Shown here: piece after piece, positions 42,836 to 52,230 of the stretch
How the letters are laid out: each line of letters opens with the position of its first letter
Numbering within the stretch: the first letter of the stretch is position 1
Origin: Phycisphaerales bacterium
Lineage (GTDB): Bacteria > Planctomycetota > Phycisphaerae > UBA1845 > UTPLA1
Length of the DNA stretch: 64,000 nucleotides
Assembly (NCBI GenBank): GCA_020639075.1
Contig: JACKHI010000001.1
Coordinates: 3,224,001-3,288,000, forward strand
Direction: 5' to 3'
Program-made: the position numbers and the translations under genes
The notes under the pieces: model-generated
Seen by the model: the letters and a program-made list of their open reading frames with translations, nothing else
Databases searched by the model: none
What the model was told of the DNA's origin: nothing

Positions 42836-45229
42836 ATGTTAAATCGCCTTTCGTTCGTCGGGATTATCTGCTGCGCGCTAACTGCGACGGCAATTCTTCA
42901 ACGTCATGCACAAGCCGGGCAATGCGATCCTGATGCACCGTCAATCGGCGACGCGGAAACGACGGATCTCGGCAAGGCGACGCATTTCTGCTCGCGCGCG
43001 CTCAGTGCGCATCCGGAGGCATTTCCAACGGGGCCCGGCGGGGCGCCGCGCGGACCCGGAGATTTCACTGATGTCACGCACTATCGACTCGACATTGAAA
43101 TCCTGCCGCAGCTGGACATCATGAACAACGTGACGGCGGTCCTCGTGCACGGCACGAATACCGTGGATGTTGACGTCGTCGATGCGGCGATTACTCAGTT
43201 CACGCTCGATCTCGACGACACGATGATTGTCGATGCCGTGACGGGAAACGTCTCGGGCTGGGCGCACGCGAACGACGAGATCACGATCACGCTCGATCAG
43301 CAATACAACCCCGGCCAGTCGTTCCAGGTCGCCGTTGAATACGAAGGCGAACCCGACACGGCGGGCTTCGGCGCCTTCCAGTGGTGGATACGCAACAACA
43401 ACCTCGTCGTCGGTACGTTGAGTGAGCCGTATTACGCGCCGCTCTGGTGGCCGTGCAAGGATTCGCTCAGCGACAAGTCGACGATGGAGATGATCGTCAC
43501 GGTCCCGGATCCGATGGTCGTCGCCAGCAACGGTACGCTCGAAGAGACGCTTCCGCTTTCGGGCAATCGCACACGCTTTCACTGGCACGAGTCAAATCCG
43601 ATGGTGAATTACCTCGCGTCGCTGGCGATCACGAATTACCAGCGTTACGACTTGACGTATGAATATGACGACGGCAACGGCGGCACGGCTTCGATGCCCG
43701 TCGAGTGCTATCTCTATCCGGACCACTGGAATTTCGGCACGATGCTGCCGACGAGTCAGGACAAGACGGGATGCGACGAAATGCTCGTCATGCTGGATGT
43801 CTTCGAATCCGTCTATGGACCTTATGCGTTCCGGAATGAGAAGTACGGCGTCGCGGAAACAGGCGGACCGGGCGGGCTTCAGTCGAACATGGAGCACCAG
43901 ACGATCTCCAGCATGTATCAGGTTCGCAATTACAGCGACATCATGGCGCACGAGATGGGGCATCACTGGTTCGGCGACAACATCACGTGCGGGACGTGGT
44001 ACGACATCTGGCTCAATGAAGGTCTGACAAGCTATATGGAGTCGATCTATCGCGAGTTCAAGCCGACGGGCGGCATCAATTCGTACTGGTCGCGGATGAA
44101 TGCAAGGCGACCGAACGCGCCGGACAATCGCGTCTATCGCAACAGCATCGGATCGGTCGGCGCGATCTTCTCCACGAACGACATCTACAACAAAGGGTCG
44201 TGGGTCTGCCACATGCTCCGGCACGTGATGGGCGACGCGGCATATTTCCAGGCGATGGCGGATTATCGCGCTACCTACCAGGGCGGTTTTGCGACGACGG
44301 CGGATTTCGCCGCCAGCATCTCGAGCAGCTTTGGCCACGACCTGACGTGGTTTACGAATCAGTGGGTCATGAACCCCGGCGCGCCGGATTATGTCTGGAG
44401 CTATGACAGCGACAAGATTAACAACCAGGACTATCTATTCCTGCGCGTGATGCAGCAGCAGAACCTCGAGGGGTTCGGCCTGATTACGATGCCGATCGAT
44501 ATTCGCATCACGACGAATTCGAGTACGAGCGTGCATCGGATCTGGAATGACGGATGGACTGAGTACTACGTGATTCCGATCGACGACGCGCTGGTGAACG
44601 TCGAATTCGACGAGTCGGGCGGCGTTGACGATCGCAACTACGTTCTCACGAGCAGCAAGACGTTTGACGCGGCATCGCCGTCGATGCCGCCCGTGATCGT
44701 CGATACGTCGTTCAAGCTGTACCTCAACAATGTGGTCGAGTCGTCGATCGATCTGACATTCAGCAGCAACATCGGCAGTTTCGATGCCGCGGACTTCGTG
44801 CTCTCAGGCGCGACGACGGGGGCGCATGCGGCAACACTCGTCAATTACAATGCCGGCACACAGACGGCCTCATTGACGTTCACGAACCTGCCGAACGACG
44901 ACTTCACGCTGACGGTTCTCGCCGCAAACATTATGGCCAACGGTCTGGCGCTGGACGGCGAGGTTGACGATTCGGCGTGGTACGACGATGTGCTGCTGCC
45001 GTCGGGTGACGGACAGCCGGGCGGCGATGCCCTGCTTGCTTTCACGATTCCCGCGGGCGACGCCAACTGCAACGAGATCGTCAACCTGGACGATGTCGCA
45101 GTGTTTACGGCCGTGCTGCTGGGAACGGACACGAACATGTGCCACGTGCTGCGGTGCGATGTGAACAACGACGGGAACGCGGACGGGCTTGATGTCGCAC
45201 CGTTTGTCAGCACCCTGGTGTCGGATTAG
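42836..45229 (+). CDS. Secreted M1 metallopeptidase with dockerin-like tail, copy 2
   Basis: 797 residues. The ATG at 42836 has AGGTGGAG 6-7 nt upstream; the GTG at 42824 is unlikely to be used. Signal peptide, then FCSRALSAHPEAFPTGPG. Zinc site HEMGH (His372, Glu373, His376) with Glu395, and NMEHQT as in copy 1. The C-terminus has the same EF-hand pair (DANCNEIVNLDDVAVF; DVNNDGNADGLDV). It is nearly co-linear with copies 1 and 3 over the whole length, including the phrase VDDSAWYDDVLLPSGDGQPG before the EF-hands, so all three come from recent duplications. Own promoter at 42743. Confidence 0.9.
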   Translation: MLNRLSFVGIICCALTATAILQRHAQAGQCDPDAPSIGDAETTDLGKATHFCSRALSAHPEAFPTGPGGAPRGPGDFTDVTHYRLDIEILPQLDIMNNVTAVLVHGTNTVDVDVVDAAITQFTLDLDDTMIVDAVTGNVSGWAHANDEITITLDQQYNPGQSFQVAVEYEGEPDTAGFGAFQWWIRNNNLVVGTLSEPYYAPLWWPCKDSLSDKSTMEMIVTVPDPMVVASNGTLEETLPLSGNRTRFHWHESNPMVNYLASLAITNYQRYDLTYEYDDGNGGTASMPVECYLYPDHWNFGTMLPTSQDKTGCDEMLVMLDVFESVYGPYAFRNEKYGVAETGGPGGLQSNMEHQTISSMYQVRNYSDIMAHEMGHHWFGDNITCGTWYDIWLNEGLTSYMESIYREFKPTGGINSYWSRMNARRPNAPDNRVYRNSIGSVGAIFSTNDIYNKGSWVCHMLRHVMGDAAYFQAMADYRATYQGGFATTADFAASISSSFGHDLTWFTNQWVMNPGAPDYVWSYDSDKINNQDYLFLRVMQQQNLEGFGLITMPIDIRITTNSSTSVHRIWNDGWTEYYVIPIDDALVNVEFDESGGVDDRNYVLTSSKTFDAASPSMPPVIVDTSFKLYLNNVVESSIDLTFSSNIGSFDAADFVLSGATTGAHAATLVNYNAGTQTASLTFTNLPNDDFTLTVLAANIMANGLALDGEVDDSAWYDDVLLPSGDGQPGGDALLAFTIPAGDANCNEIVNLDDVAVFTAVLLGTDTNMCHVLRCDVNNDGNADGLDVAPFVSTLVSD

Positions 45230-45329
45230 CCCCCTACTGTCAGCAGTGGTCGCGGGGCTGATCTTCGAAAGAGCCCCAATTCGGCCAGCGGCCGTCGTAC
45301 GGGGAGTATTCCCCGCCTCCTCGATTCGA

Positions 45330-45335
45330 TATAAT
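45330..45335 (+). promoter_or_regulatory. TATAAT of M1 peptidase gene 3
   Basis: Perfect -10 hexamer 65 bp before the start codon at 45395; -35 region weak. Confidence 0.5.
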
Positions 45336-45394
45336 GGCCTTCCAAGTCCGGAATTTCGCATGTTGCTCTTCATGTGACGAGGGCCAGGGCCATT

Positions 45395-47785
45395 ATGAAT
45401 ACAATTCTCGTGCTGCTGTCGTTAGGGTCTGGAATGGCTGCGCGCGCCGCAGTTTGTCCCGGACCATTTCAAGTCGCTGACGAGGCTTCGCCGGCCTGCC
45501 GGCAAGCCAGTGAATCAGAGTCCGACGATGGGCTGGGATTGAGATGCGGACACGCGCTTCTAGCGCGACTAGACCTGCTCCCGCTCGGGCCCGGGGTCGC
45601 CCCTCGCGGGGCATCAGAGGGTACTGACGTATCGCACTATCGACTTGAGATCGAGATCCTCCCGCAGTGTGACATCAACGGAGTCTGCGACGCCGTCCTC
45701 ATTCAGGGTACGAACACGGTGGATGTAGGCGTCACAGCCGGACCGACGTCAGACTTCGCGCTTGACCTGATCGACACGCTGAGCGTCACAGGGGTCTCCG
45801 GCGATGTGGCAGGATGGTCGCACATTAACGACCAGGTCGAAATCACACTGGATCGCACGTATTCAGCCAATGAATCGTTCCAAGTCGTCGTGGCGTACGA
45901 AGGCGAGCCGGATCCGACAGGCCTCGGCATATTCAAGTGGTGGATACAGAACGATGAACTGGCTATCGCAACTGTCTCAGAGCCCTTCGGTGCTTCGCAA
46001 TGGTGGCCGTGTCGAAACACGCTGAATGACAAGGCCACAATGGAAATGATCGTCACTGTGCCCGATCCGCTTGTTGTCGCAAGCAACGGCGTGCTTGAAT
46101 CCACGACGGCGCTCGGCGACGGTCGCACGCGGTACTCGTGGCGCAGCCTCAATCCGTTAACAAGCTACCTTGCGTCCCTGGCGATCGCCAACTTCCAACG
46201 CTACGACCTGGTCCACGAATCCAACGCGGGCGGCCTGCCCGCCTCCATGCCGATTTATTGCTACATCCGGACCAATAGCTGGGATTTCAACCTCGATCGG
46301 CCGATGAGCACCGCCAAGCTGGCCTGTGACGAGTTGATCGTCATGCTGACCACGTTTGAATCGATGTTCGGTCCTTATCCGTTTCGCAATGAGAAATACG
46401 GCGTCGCGCAAACAGGATCCAATGTCGGGCCCACTCAGCCCAACATGGAGAACCAGACGATTTCGAGCATGAACGGCCTTGGGAACAACCGCGACATCAT
46501 GGCTCACGAACTGGCTCACCAATGGTTCGGCGATTACGTCACGTGCGCCACGTGGCACGATATCTGGTTGAATGAAGGCATCGCAAGCTACGCCGAAGCG
46601 CTGTACCTGGAGTCATATCCATCCGGCAGCACCGGCCAATACTGGCAGCACATCAAGGACCACAAGCCGACGTTACCTGATCGGGTGGTCTATCGACCCG
46701 ACATCAGCACGACGGGGGCGATCTTCTCGACGAATGACGTCTATCGGAAAGGAGAGTGGGTCTGCCACATGCTTCGGTACGTCATGGGAGACGAGGCATT
46801 TTTCCAGGCGATGACCGACTACCTCGCTGATCACGCCCGTGGCTACGCGACGACGGCGGACTTCATCACGAGCGTTTCCAATAGTTTCGGCCATGATCTG
46901 ACGTGGTTCACGGATCAGTGGATCATGAATCCCGGCGCACCTGACTATGACTTTTCGTATGAGACACGCACGCTGAACGGCCGAGACTACGCGTATGTTC
47001 GGCTTCGCCAGGAACAGGATCTCGAGGGCTTCGGACTGTTCACAATGCCTGTCGAGATCATGGTCTGGTCACTGTCCGGCAATTCAACCCATCGCGTCTG
47101 GAACGACGACTGGACCGACTATTTCGTCATTCCACTGGATAACCCGCCTCTCTACCTGGCCATGGATGCACCCAATTACCAAGGCACCTACAGCTACATC
47201 CTCGCAGACTCCAGGCATACATTTCGCGGTGCGTTCCCGCGACCGCCGGTCGTCCTGAGTCTGAACGTCACCCCCTACACCGTGAATACGACAGAAACGT
47301 CCGTCGTGATTGAATTCAGCGAAGACATCGGCGCATTCGACGCAACCGACATAGACTGTTCCGGAAGTACGGGAACCGACTACGCCCCCGCCAACGTCAG
47401 CTACGACACAACGACGCAAGTCGCCACAGTCACATTCACAAGCCTGCCGAGCGACGAATTCACACTGCGGATTCTCGCTGACGGCGTGACATCGGATGGA
47501 TTCTCACTGGACGGCGAAATCGACGATTCGGCGTGGTACGACGACATCTTGCTGCCGTCGGGCGACGGCCAGCCGGGCGGCGATGCGATCTTCACTTTCG
47601 TGATTCCCGCAGGCGACGCGAACTGCGACGCAGCCGTCGACCTTGACGACATCGCGGCATTCACGGCAGTTCTGCTCGGAAACGACACGACGCCGTGTCA
47701 CGTGCTGCGCAGCGACGTGAACAACGACGGGAATGCGGACGGTCTGGATGTCGCGGGGTTTGTGGACGCAGTCCTCGGGCAGTGA
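45395..47785 (+). CDS. Secreted M1 metallopeptidase with dockerin-like tail, copy 3
   Basis: 796 residues from the ATG at 45395 (a GTG at 45374 is less likely). Signal peptide at 1-20. Zinc site HELAH (His371, Glu372, His375) with Glu394. This copy keeps the family's MEN triplet (NMENQT), which the other two have as MEH. The C-terminal EF-hands read DANCDAAVDLDDIAAF and DVNNDGNADGLDV. Its stop (TGA, 47783-47785) overlaps a GTG that starts the next, frameshifted gene. Sequence differs most from copies 1 and 2 in the middle region, so it may have a different substrate. Confidence 0.9.
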   Translation: MNTILVLLSLGSGMAARAAVCPGPFQVADEASPACRQASESESDDGLGLRCGHALLARLDLLPLGPGVAPRGASEGTDVSHYRLEIEILPQCDINGVCDAVLIQGTNTVDVGVTAGPTSDFALDLIDTLSVTGVSGDVAGWSHINDQVEITLDRTYSANESFQVVVAYEGEPDPTGLGIFKWWIQNDELAIATVSEPFGASQWWPCRNTLNDKATMEMIVTVPDPLVVASNGVLESTTALGDGRTRYSWRSLNPLTSYLASLAIANFQRYDLVHESNAGGLPASMPIYCYIRTNSWDFNLDRPMSTAKLACDELIVMLTTFESMFGPYPFRNEKYGVAQTGSNVGPTQPNMENQTISSMNGLGNNRDIMAHELAHQWFGDYVTCATWHDIWLNEGIASYAEALYLESYPSGSTGQYWQHIKDHKPTLPDRVVYRPDISTTGAIFSTNDVYRKGEWVCHMLRYVMGDEAFFQAMTDYLADHARGYATTADFITSVSNSFGHDLTWFTDQWIMNPGAPDYDFSYETRTLNGRDYAYVRLRQEQDLEGFGLFTMPVEIMVWSLSGNSTHRVWNDDWTDYFVIPLDNPPLYLAMDAPNYQGTYSYILADSRHTFRGAFPRPPVVLSLNVTPYTVNTTETSVVIEFSEDIGAFDATDIDCSGSTGTDYAPANVSYDTTTQVATVTFTSLPSDEFTLRILADGVTSDGFSLDGEIDDSAWYDDILLPSGDGQPGGDAIFTFVIPAGDANCDAAVDLDDIAAFTAVLLGNDTTPCHVLRSDVNNDGNADGLDVAGFVDAVLGQ

Positions 47786-48158
47786 GTTCAGTTCGCCAAG
47801 AGCTGACATGGCAATTCTTCGATAAGAACGACTCTGACAACTATCGCAATCGCTCGCCGACGCGATCGAAGTCAAAACGCGACTGGGACGACAACCAAGC
47901 CATCCTGGGGGATCGATGGGCGAGGATCGTCGGCTGGTTGATGCTCGGGTTCGGCGTCGCCTCTGTATTGGCAATACCCTTGTTGCGGCATCGGCCCCCG
48001 ATTTCAGGGTGGGGCGGCGCGTGGATAATCACTTTCACGATCGGCATTGTTTGGTGGGAACGCGAAGGGAATATGAAAGCCCGTTGCCGCTGTTCCTCTT
48101 CGGCGTCGCGTGGTTCATTTTCGCGATTATCAGGTGGTTCAGCTATCTCAGTGGGTAA
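47782..48158 (+). pseudogene. Small membrane protein gene, apparently frameshifted
   Basis: From a GTG at 47782 (overlapping the M1 stop) a frame encodes FFDKNDSDNYRNRS, then two membrane helices (GWLMLGFGVASVLAIPLL; WIITFTIGIVWWE) up to about 48070. Past that point it becomes Arg/Ser-rich nonsense, while the frame one base back continues sensibly as SPLPLFLFGVAWFIFAIIRW to a TAA at 48158. Joining the two at about 48070-48080 gives a three-helix protein of about 125 residues. No slippery heptamer is obvious, so a mutation or sequencing error is likelier than programmed frameshifting. Confidence 0.45.
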
Positions 48159-48187
48159 GTCAACAGCGCCCTCATTGGGAGCCCCGG

Positions 48188-48787
48188 CTACTCAGTCATC
48201 AACGAGCGCCATTCGTCGGTCGAGGGAGCCTCCGCCTTTTCACCAATGGATCGAATGATGGAGGCAATCGCGTCGGCGAGCGCAGCGGCGAGAGATTCGA
48301 CATCAATCGGCTCGGGCGATGCCAACGCTTCCTCGATAAACGCCGGTCCGTGTGGCGGCGCGACGTCGCCAAGATCCGAGCGTTTCAGATTGATACCGAC
48401 GCCGACGATGAGCGATTTGATCGCACCATTCTCGATGTTCGCTTCCGTCAGAATGCCGCCGAGCTTGCCGCCTTCGAGCATGAGGTCATTGACGGGCTTG
48501 ACGCGGACTTCGATGTCGAAACGACGGCGGAGCGTTTGCGCGCAGGCGATGCCGCAGGCGAGCGTGAGCTTTTGCATGGCCTGTTGCGTGGTCTTCACGT
48601 CGAAGAGAACGACAGACAGGTAGAGACCGGCGTCGCGGGGCGAGATCCAGGTGCGTCCCTTGGTGCCCCGCCCCGCCGTTTGCTCGCGCGCGACGACGCA
48701 CGCATCAGATGCGATCTCGCCGGACGCGATCATTCGCTTCGCGGTTTCATTCGTGGAGTCGAGGGTTTGGAATTGGAAGAGTTGCAT
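48188..48787 (-). CDS. birA: Biotin-[acetyl-CoA-carboxylase] ligase, catalytic domain only
   Basis: 199 residues. Biotin-loop motif GRGTKGRTW and the catalytic KPVNDLMLEGGKLGGIL segment, a variant of the usual K-W-P-N-D-L. There is no N-terminal DNA-binding domain (so not a repressor) and almost no C-terminal SH3-like domain, making it shorter than most class I enzymes (about 230-260 aa). It should attach biotin to carrier proteins such as the one encoded at 49961-50485 on the same strand, with which it shares a locus. Start ATG at 48787. Confidence 0.85.
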   Translation of the reverse strand: MQLFQFQTLDSTNETAKRMIASGEIASDACVVAREQTAGRGTKGRTWISPRDAGLYLSVVLFDVKTTQQAMQKLTLACGIACAQTLRRRFDIEVRVKPVNDLMLEGGKLGGILTEANIENGAIKSLIVGVGINLKRSDLGDVAPPHGPAFIEEALASPEPIDVESLAAALADAIASIIRSIGEKAEAPSTDEWRSLMTE

Positions 48788-49056
48788 ATGTCTTCGGAGT
48801 TGGTGCGATCGCTGCCTATATTGATCCCTTTGGTTTCCGTCACTGTTTGAGAGCAGTGTCGCCCGGTTCAATTTATTGGTCTGTTCGAACGGGATCCGGC
48901 GTTCGTTTTTTTGCACTTCGGCGTTGCGTGAAGGACTCGGCGCCTGTTCGGATCCGATCATCGTGAACCCCGGGTTTGCAACTTTTGGGCATGCGATTGA
49001 CTTCGAGCTTCGTGAGCACTGGCCAACCTATGTATCACTGGTGGGCACGGCCCACC
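48788..49056. other. 269-bp gap with one dispersed hairpin
   Basis: Between mvaB and birA on the same strand. The GGTGGGC repeat at 49040-49060 overlaps the mvaB end. No other feature recognised. Confidence 0.5.
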
Positions 49057-49060
49057 CTAC
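49040..49060 (+). repeat. GGTGGGC-ACG-GCCCACC hairpin repeat overlapping the mvaB stop
   Basis: Perfect core plus CTAC. The TAG stop of the mvaB-like gene (49059-49057, minus strand) lies within it. Confidence 0.8.
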
Positions 49061-49971
49061 TTGGGGACAATCGCGCGCATTCGCTGCCATTGCTTGCTCG
49101 GCAGGACTCGATTCAGCACCTTGGCGATGCCGCTCGATGCTTCGAACACGCGTTCCAGATTGACGCCCGTCTCGATGCCCATTCGATCGAGGAAATACAC
49201 GAGGTCTTCCGTCGCCAGGTTGCCCGATGCGCCCTTCGCGTAAGGGCAGCCGCCGAGACCGCCGGCGGAGGCGTCGAATCGCGCGACGCCGAGCTGAAGT
49301 CCGGCATACACATTCGCCAGCGCCGTGCCGAACGTGTCGTGCAGATGCAGAGCGACTTTGTCGAGCGGGATCGATTCGAGAACGTGTCCGACTGTGCCGA
49401 GGATGTCTTTCGGAACGGCGGCGCCGATCGTGTCGCTGACGGCCACTTCGTCGCAGCCCATCGCGATCAGTTTCTCGCAGACGTCGCGTACGCGTGACTT
49501 GTCGATCTCGCCTGCATACGGGCAGACGAAAGCGGTCGATACGTAACCGCGAACGCTCATGCCGCCGGCCAGCGCGCCGGCGACAACGTCGCTGAAGACA
49601 TCGAGCGATTTGGCGACACTCATATTGATATTCTTCTGCGTGAACGCGTCACTGGCGGCGGTAAAGACGGCGATGCGCTTCAGGTCCGCGGCGATTGCTC
49701 GCTCGAGCCCTCTTGCATTGGGCACGAGCGCCATGATTTCCGTATCGCCGACGTCGGCGAGCTGCGACATGACGTCGCCCGAGTCGGCAAGTTGCGGAAT
49801 GGCCTTCGGATGAACGAACGACGTCGCTTCGACAGTCGGCAGTCCGGCGGCGCACAGTTTCTGAATGAACTCGATTTTGCCCTGCGTCGGGATCTGCTCG
49901 GGTTCGTTCTGGAGACCGTCGCGCGGTCCGACTTCGACGATATGCACGCGCGTCGGGAGTTCACTCGGCAT
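49057..49971 (-). CDS. mvaB: Hydroxymethylglutaryl-CoA lyase
   Basis: 304 residues, complete. Metal and substrate residues are in place: Arg16-Asp17 (VGPRDGLQNEP), His209 and His211 (ALHLHDTFG), and Cys242 in the family signature (GLGGCPYAKGASGN, 238-251). It splits HMG-CoA to acetyl-CoA and acetoacetate, the last step of leucine breakdown, and is the liuE equivalent. The start overlaps the biotin-carrier gene by 11 bp, so it is in the same operon. The TAG stop is supplied by a dispersed repeat. Confidence 0.93.
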   Translation of the reverse strand: MPSELPTRVHIVEVGPRDGLQNEPEQIPTQGKIEFIQKLCAAGLPTVEATSFVHPKAIPQLADSGDVMSQLADVGDTEIMALVPNARGLERAIAADLKRIAVFTAASDAFTQKNINMSVAKSLDVFSDVVAGALAGGMSVRGYVSTAFVCPYAGEIDKSRVRDVCEKLIAMGCDEVAVSDTIGAAVPKDILGTVGHVLESIPLDKVALHLHDTFGTALANVYAGLQLGVARFDASAGGLGGCPYAKGASGNLATEDLVYFLDRMGIETGVNLERVFEASSGIAKVLNRVLPSKQWQRMRAIVPK

Positions 49972-50485
49972 GTGCGACGGGCTCCACTTGCGCCAGTACG
50001 CGCCCCATGTCGACGAGCTGGCCGACTTTGCAATCCACGCTCTTGAGGACGACGGCGCTCGGCGCCGTCAGCGACATCTCCATCTTCATCGATTCCATGA
50101 TAATGATCGGTGCATGGGGCTCGAAGCGATCGCCCGGCTTGCCGTTGATCTTAAGGATTGTGCCTGGCATCGGGGCCGTAAGCTGGTTCGACGCCTTGCC
50201 TGCGCCGGCGGCGCCGGCGCGGCGCGCCGTCGAGTGGATACGCTCGAAGCGGTAGTTCTTGCCGTCGATCCACACGTGCAGCGCGTTGTCTCGCCGCAGG
50301 ACGTGGTAACGATGGACGCGGCCTGCGAGACGCAGCCAGCCGGACGATTCATCGGCGCGTTCGACTTCCACGGGAACAAGACGATCGCCAAACATCGCCT
50401 CGCAGGCTGCGATGTCGTCGGCCGTGCGTTCCAGTACGACTGTCTGCGTCGAATCGGACGAAGGATGTTTGAGTTCGACTTTCAC
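49961..50485 (-). CDS. Biotin carboxyl carrier subunit (methylcrotonyl-CoA carboxylase type)
   Basis: 174 residues from a GTG at 50485. Residues 10-85 are a beta-rich BT-like domain (WLRLAGRVHRYHVLRRDNAL), followed by an Ala/Gly hinge and a biotinyl domain with MESMKME; Lys134 is the biotinylation site. In most bacteria this half is the C-terminal part of a single LiuD-type alpha subunit; here it is a separate gene, 70 bp after the biotin carboxylase gene. It overlaps mvaB by 11 bp. birA, which would biotinylate it, lies 1.2 kb downstream. Confidence 0.87.
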   Translation of the reverse strand: MKVELKHPSSDSTQTVVLERTADDIAACEAMFGDRLVPVEVERADESSGWLRLAGRVHRYHVLRRDNALHVWIDGKNYRFERIHSTARRAGAAGAGKASNQLTAPMPGTILKINGKPGDRFEPHAPIIIMESMKMEMSLTAPSAVVLKSVDCKVGQLVDMGRVLAQVEPVAHAE

Positions 50486-50555
50486 GGTTTGGACTCTTCG
50501 TTTTTCTTGCGTTGACTCTGACTTGCACTGCTCACAGAGCAGTGGCACCCGGCTG

Positions 50556-52064
50556 TCAATAGGCCTTCCAATGGCCGGCCGTCTGCCATGGACCGGCGTC
50601 GCTGCCGACAGCCTCGGCGATTCCGCGGTTAGCGCCGCCCGTTTGTGCGGCAAGAACGGCGGCGATCCACACCTCATCCGGCGGCGGCTCCGCCCCCGAC
50701 AATTCGATCGGATTCTCATCGAGAAATCGCGTGTGGATCGCGCCGGATACGTGTTTCGGATGCACAACGACGGCCCGCAGGAAATCGATATTCGTCGTGA
50801 TGCCGAGGATCACGTAGTTTCGCAGAGCCCAGTCCATACGGGCGATCGCCTCATCGCGATCGCGTCCCCAGACGATGAGCTTCGCGAGCATCGGATCGTA
50901 ATGAACAGACACTTCGCTGCCAGCGGCGATGCCGCTGTCGACGCGAACGTTTGGACCGACGGGCTCGTGGTAGACGCCGATCGTTCCGGTCGACGGCAGA
51001 AATCCGCGAGCGGCATCTTCGGCGTAGATGCGAACCTCCATCGCGTGGCCTTCCTGCCGCAATTCACTCTGCGTGAACGGAAGCGGGTGACCCGCTGCGA
51101 CGAGGATCTGCGCCTTGACGAGATCGCGTCGCGTCACGAGCTCCGTCACGGGGTGTTCGACCTGCAGTCGCGTGTTGACTTCGAGAAAGTAGAAGCTGCC
51201 CGCGTCGTCGACCATGAACTCGACGGTGCCTGCGTTGACGTAACCGATGGCTTTGGCGGCGGCGACGGCCGCGGCGCCCATGCGCTCGCGAAGGTCGGGC
51301 GTGAGAGCGACGGATGGCGACTCCTCGACGATCTTCTGATGGCGGCGCTGAATCGAACATTCGCGTTCAAAGAGATGCACGACATTGCCGTGCGTGTCGC
51401 CGAAGACCTGGATTTCGACATGTCGCGATTCGGACAGATACTTCTCGACGAAGACGCGGGCATCGCCGAAGGCGGCGTTGGCTTCCCGCTGGGCGGCTTC
51501 GAGCGATTCGGCCATTTCGGCTTCGCTGTTGACGACGCGCATGCCCTTGCCGCCACCGCCGGCCGCCGCCTTGATAAGGACGGGATAGCCGATCTCTCGA
51601 CAGCGCGTCTTGAGTTCGTTGATCAGTGTGTCGCCGGACTTGGTGCTGTCGCCTTCGAGGGTGAAGCCGGGGACGATGGGGACGCCGGCTTTGGAGAGCG
51701 TTTCTTTCGCGACGATCTTGTCGCCCATGGCGCGGATGGCGTCGGGCCTCGGTCCGATGAACGTGATACCGGCGGCGGCGCAGGCCTCGGCAAAGGTCGC
51801 GTTTTCCGACAGGAAGCCGAAGCCGGGGTGAATCGCATCGGCGCCGCAGCGCCTGGCGATGTCGATGATCTTGTCCTGTCGCAGATAGGTCTCACCGGAC
51901 GTGACGCCGTCGAGGGCGTAGGCCTCGTCGGCCGCGCCGACGTGAACGCCGCGACGATCGGGATCGGAATAGACGGCGACGGCACGGATGCCCATCTCCT
52001 GGCAGGTCCGCATGATCCGCACGGCGATTTCGCCGCGGTTGGCAATGAGAATCTTCTTGAACAT
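50556..52064 (-). CDS. Biotin carboxylase subunit (methylcrotonyl/propionyl-CoA carboxylase type)
   Basis: 502 residues from the ATG at 52064. N-terminal MFKKILIANRGEIAVRIM, ATP-grasp glycine loop GGGGKGMRV, FEREC-SIQRR, and the catalytic FLEVNTRLQVEHPVTE (about residue 285). It carboxylates biotin with ATP and bicarbonate. It stops after the biotin-carboxylase domain; the carrier part is the next gene. Its neighbours (HMG-CoA lyase, methylglutaconyl-CoA hydratase) favour methylcrotonyl-CoA carboxylase in leucine degradation. The carboxyltransferase partner is not in the window. Confidence 0.9.
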   Translation of the reverse strand: MFKKILIANRGEIAVRIMRTCQEMGIRAVAVYSDPDRRGVHVGAADEAYALDGVTSGETYLRQDKIIDIARRCGADAIHPGFGFLSENATFAEACAAAGITFIGPRPDAIRAMGDKIVAKETLSKAGVPIVPGFTLEGDSTKSGDTLINELKTRCREIGYPVLIKAAAGGGGKGMRVVNSEAEMAESLEAAQREANAAFGDARVFVEKYLSESRHVEIQVFGDTHGNVVHLFERECSIQRRHQKIVEESPSVALTPDLRERMGAAAVAAAKAIGYVNAGTVEFMVDDAGSFYFLEVNTRLQVEHPVTELVTRRDLVKAQILVAAGHPLPFTQSELRQEGHAMEVRIYAEDAARGFLPSTGTIGVYHEPVGPNVRVDSGIAAGSEVSVHYDPMLAKLIVWGRDRDEAIARMDWALRNYVILGITTNIDFLRAVVVHPKHVSGAIHTRFLDENPIELSGAEPPPDEVWIAAVLAAQTGGANRGIAEAVGSDAGPWQTAGHWKAY

Positions 52065-52130
52065 TGGGCGTACTATAACGAATGGGCGGCTCGAACTCTG
52101 CGCGTCATGAGACGATGTTCGGCCGTTGTG

Positions 52131-52152
52131 TCGGGTCGATGACCCGACCCAC
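52131..52152 (+). repeat. TCGGGTC-GAT-GACCCGA hairpin repeat, copy 6
   Basis: Perfect core, followed by CCCAC. Sits 67 bp upstream of the biotin carboxylase start. Confidence 0.8.
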
Positions 52153-52230
52153 AAGTTCCTTGTTACCGACGAATTCGCGTATCGCCGACATACGCTGGCA
52201 CCGCTTCCTTACGGTCGCGACTCTGAATTG

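Noticed and set aside
50412..52142. 576-codon open frame on the plus strand
   Set aside because: Antisense to the biotin carboxylase gene, which carries the ATP-grasp and catalytic motifs.
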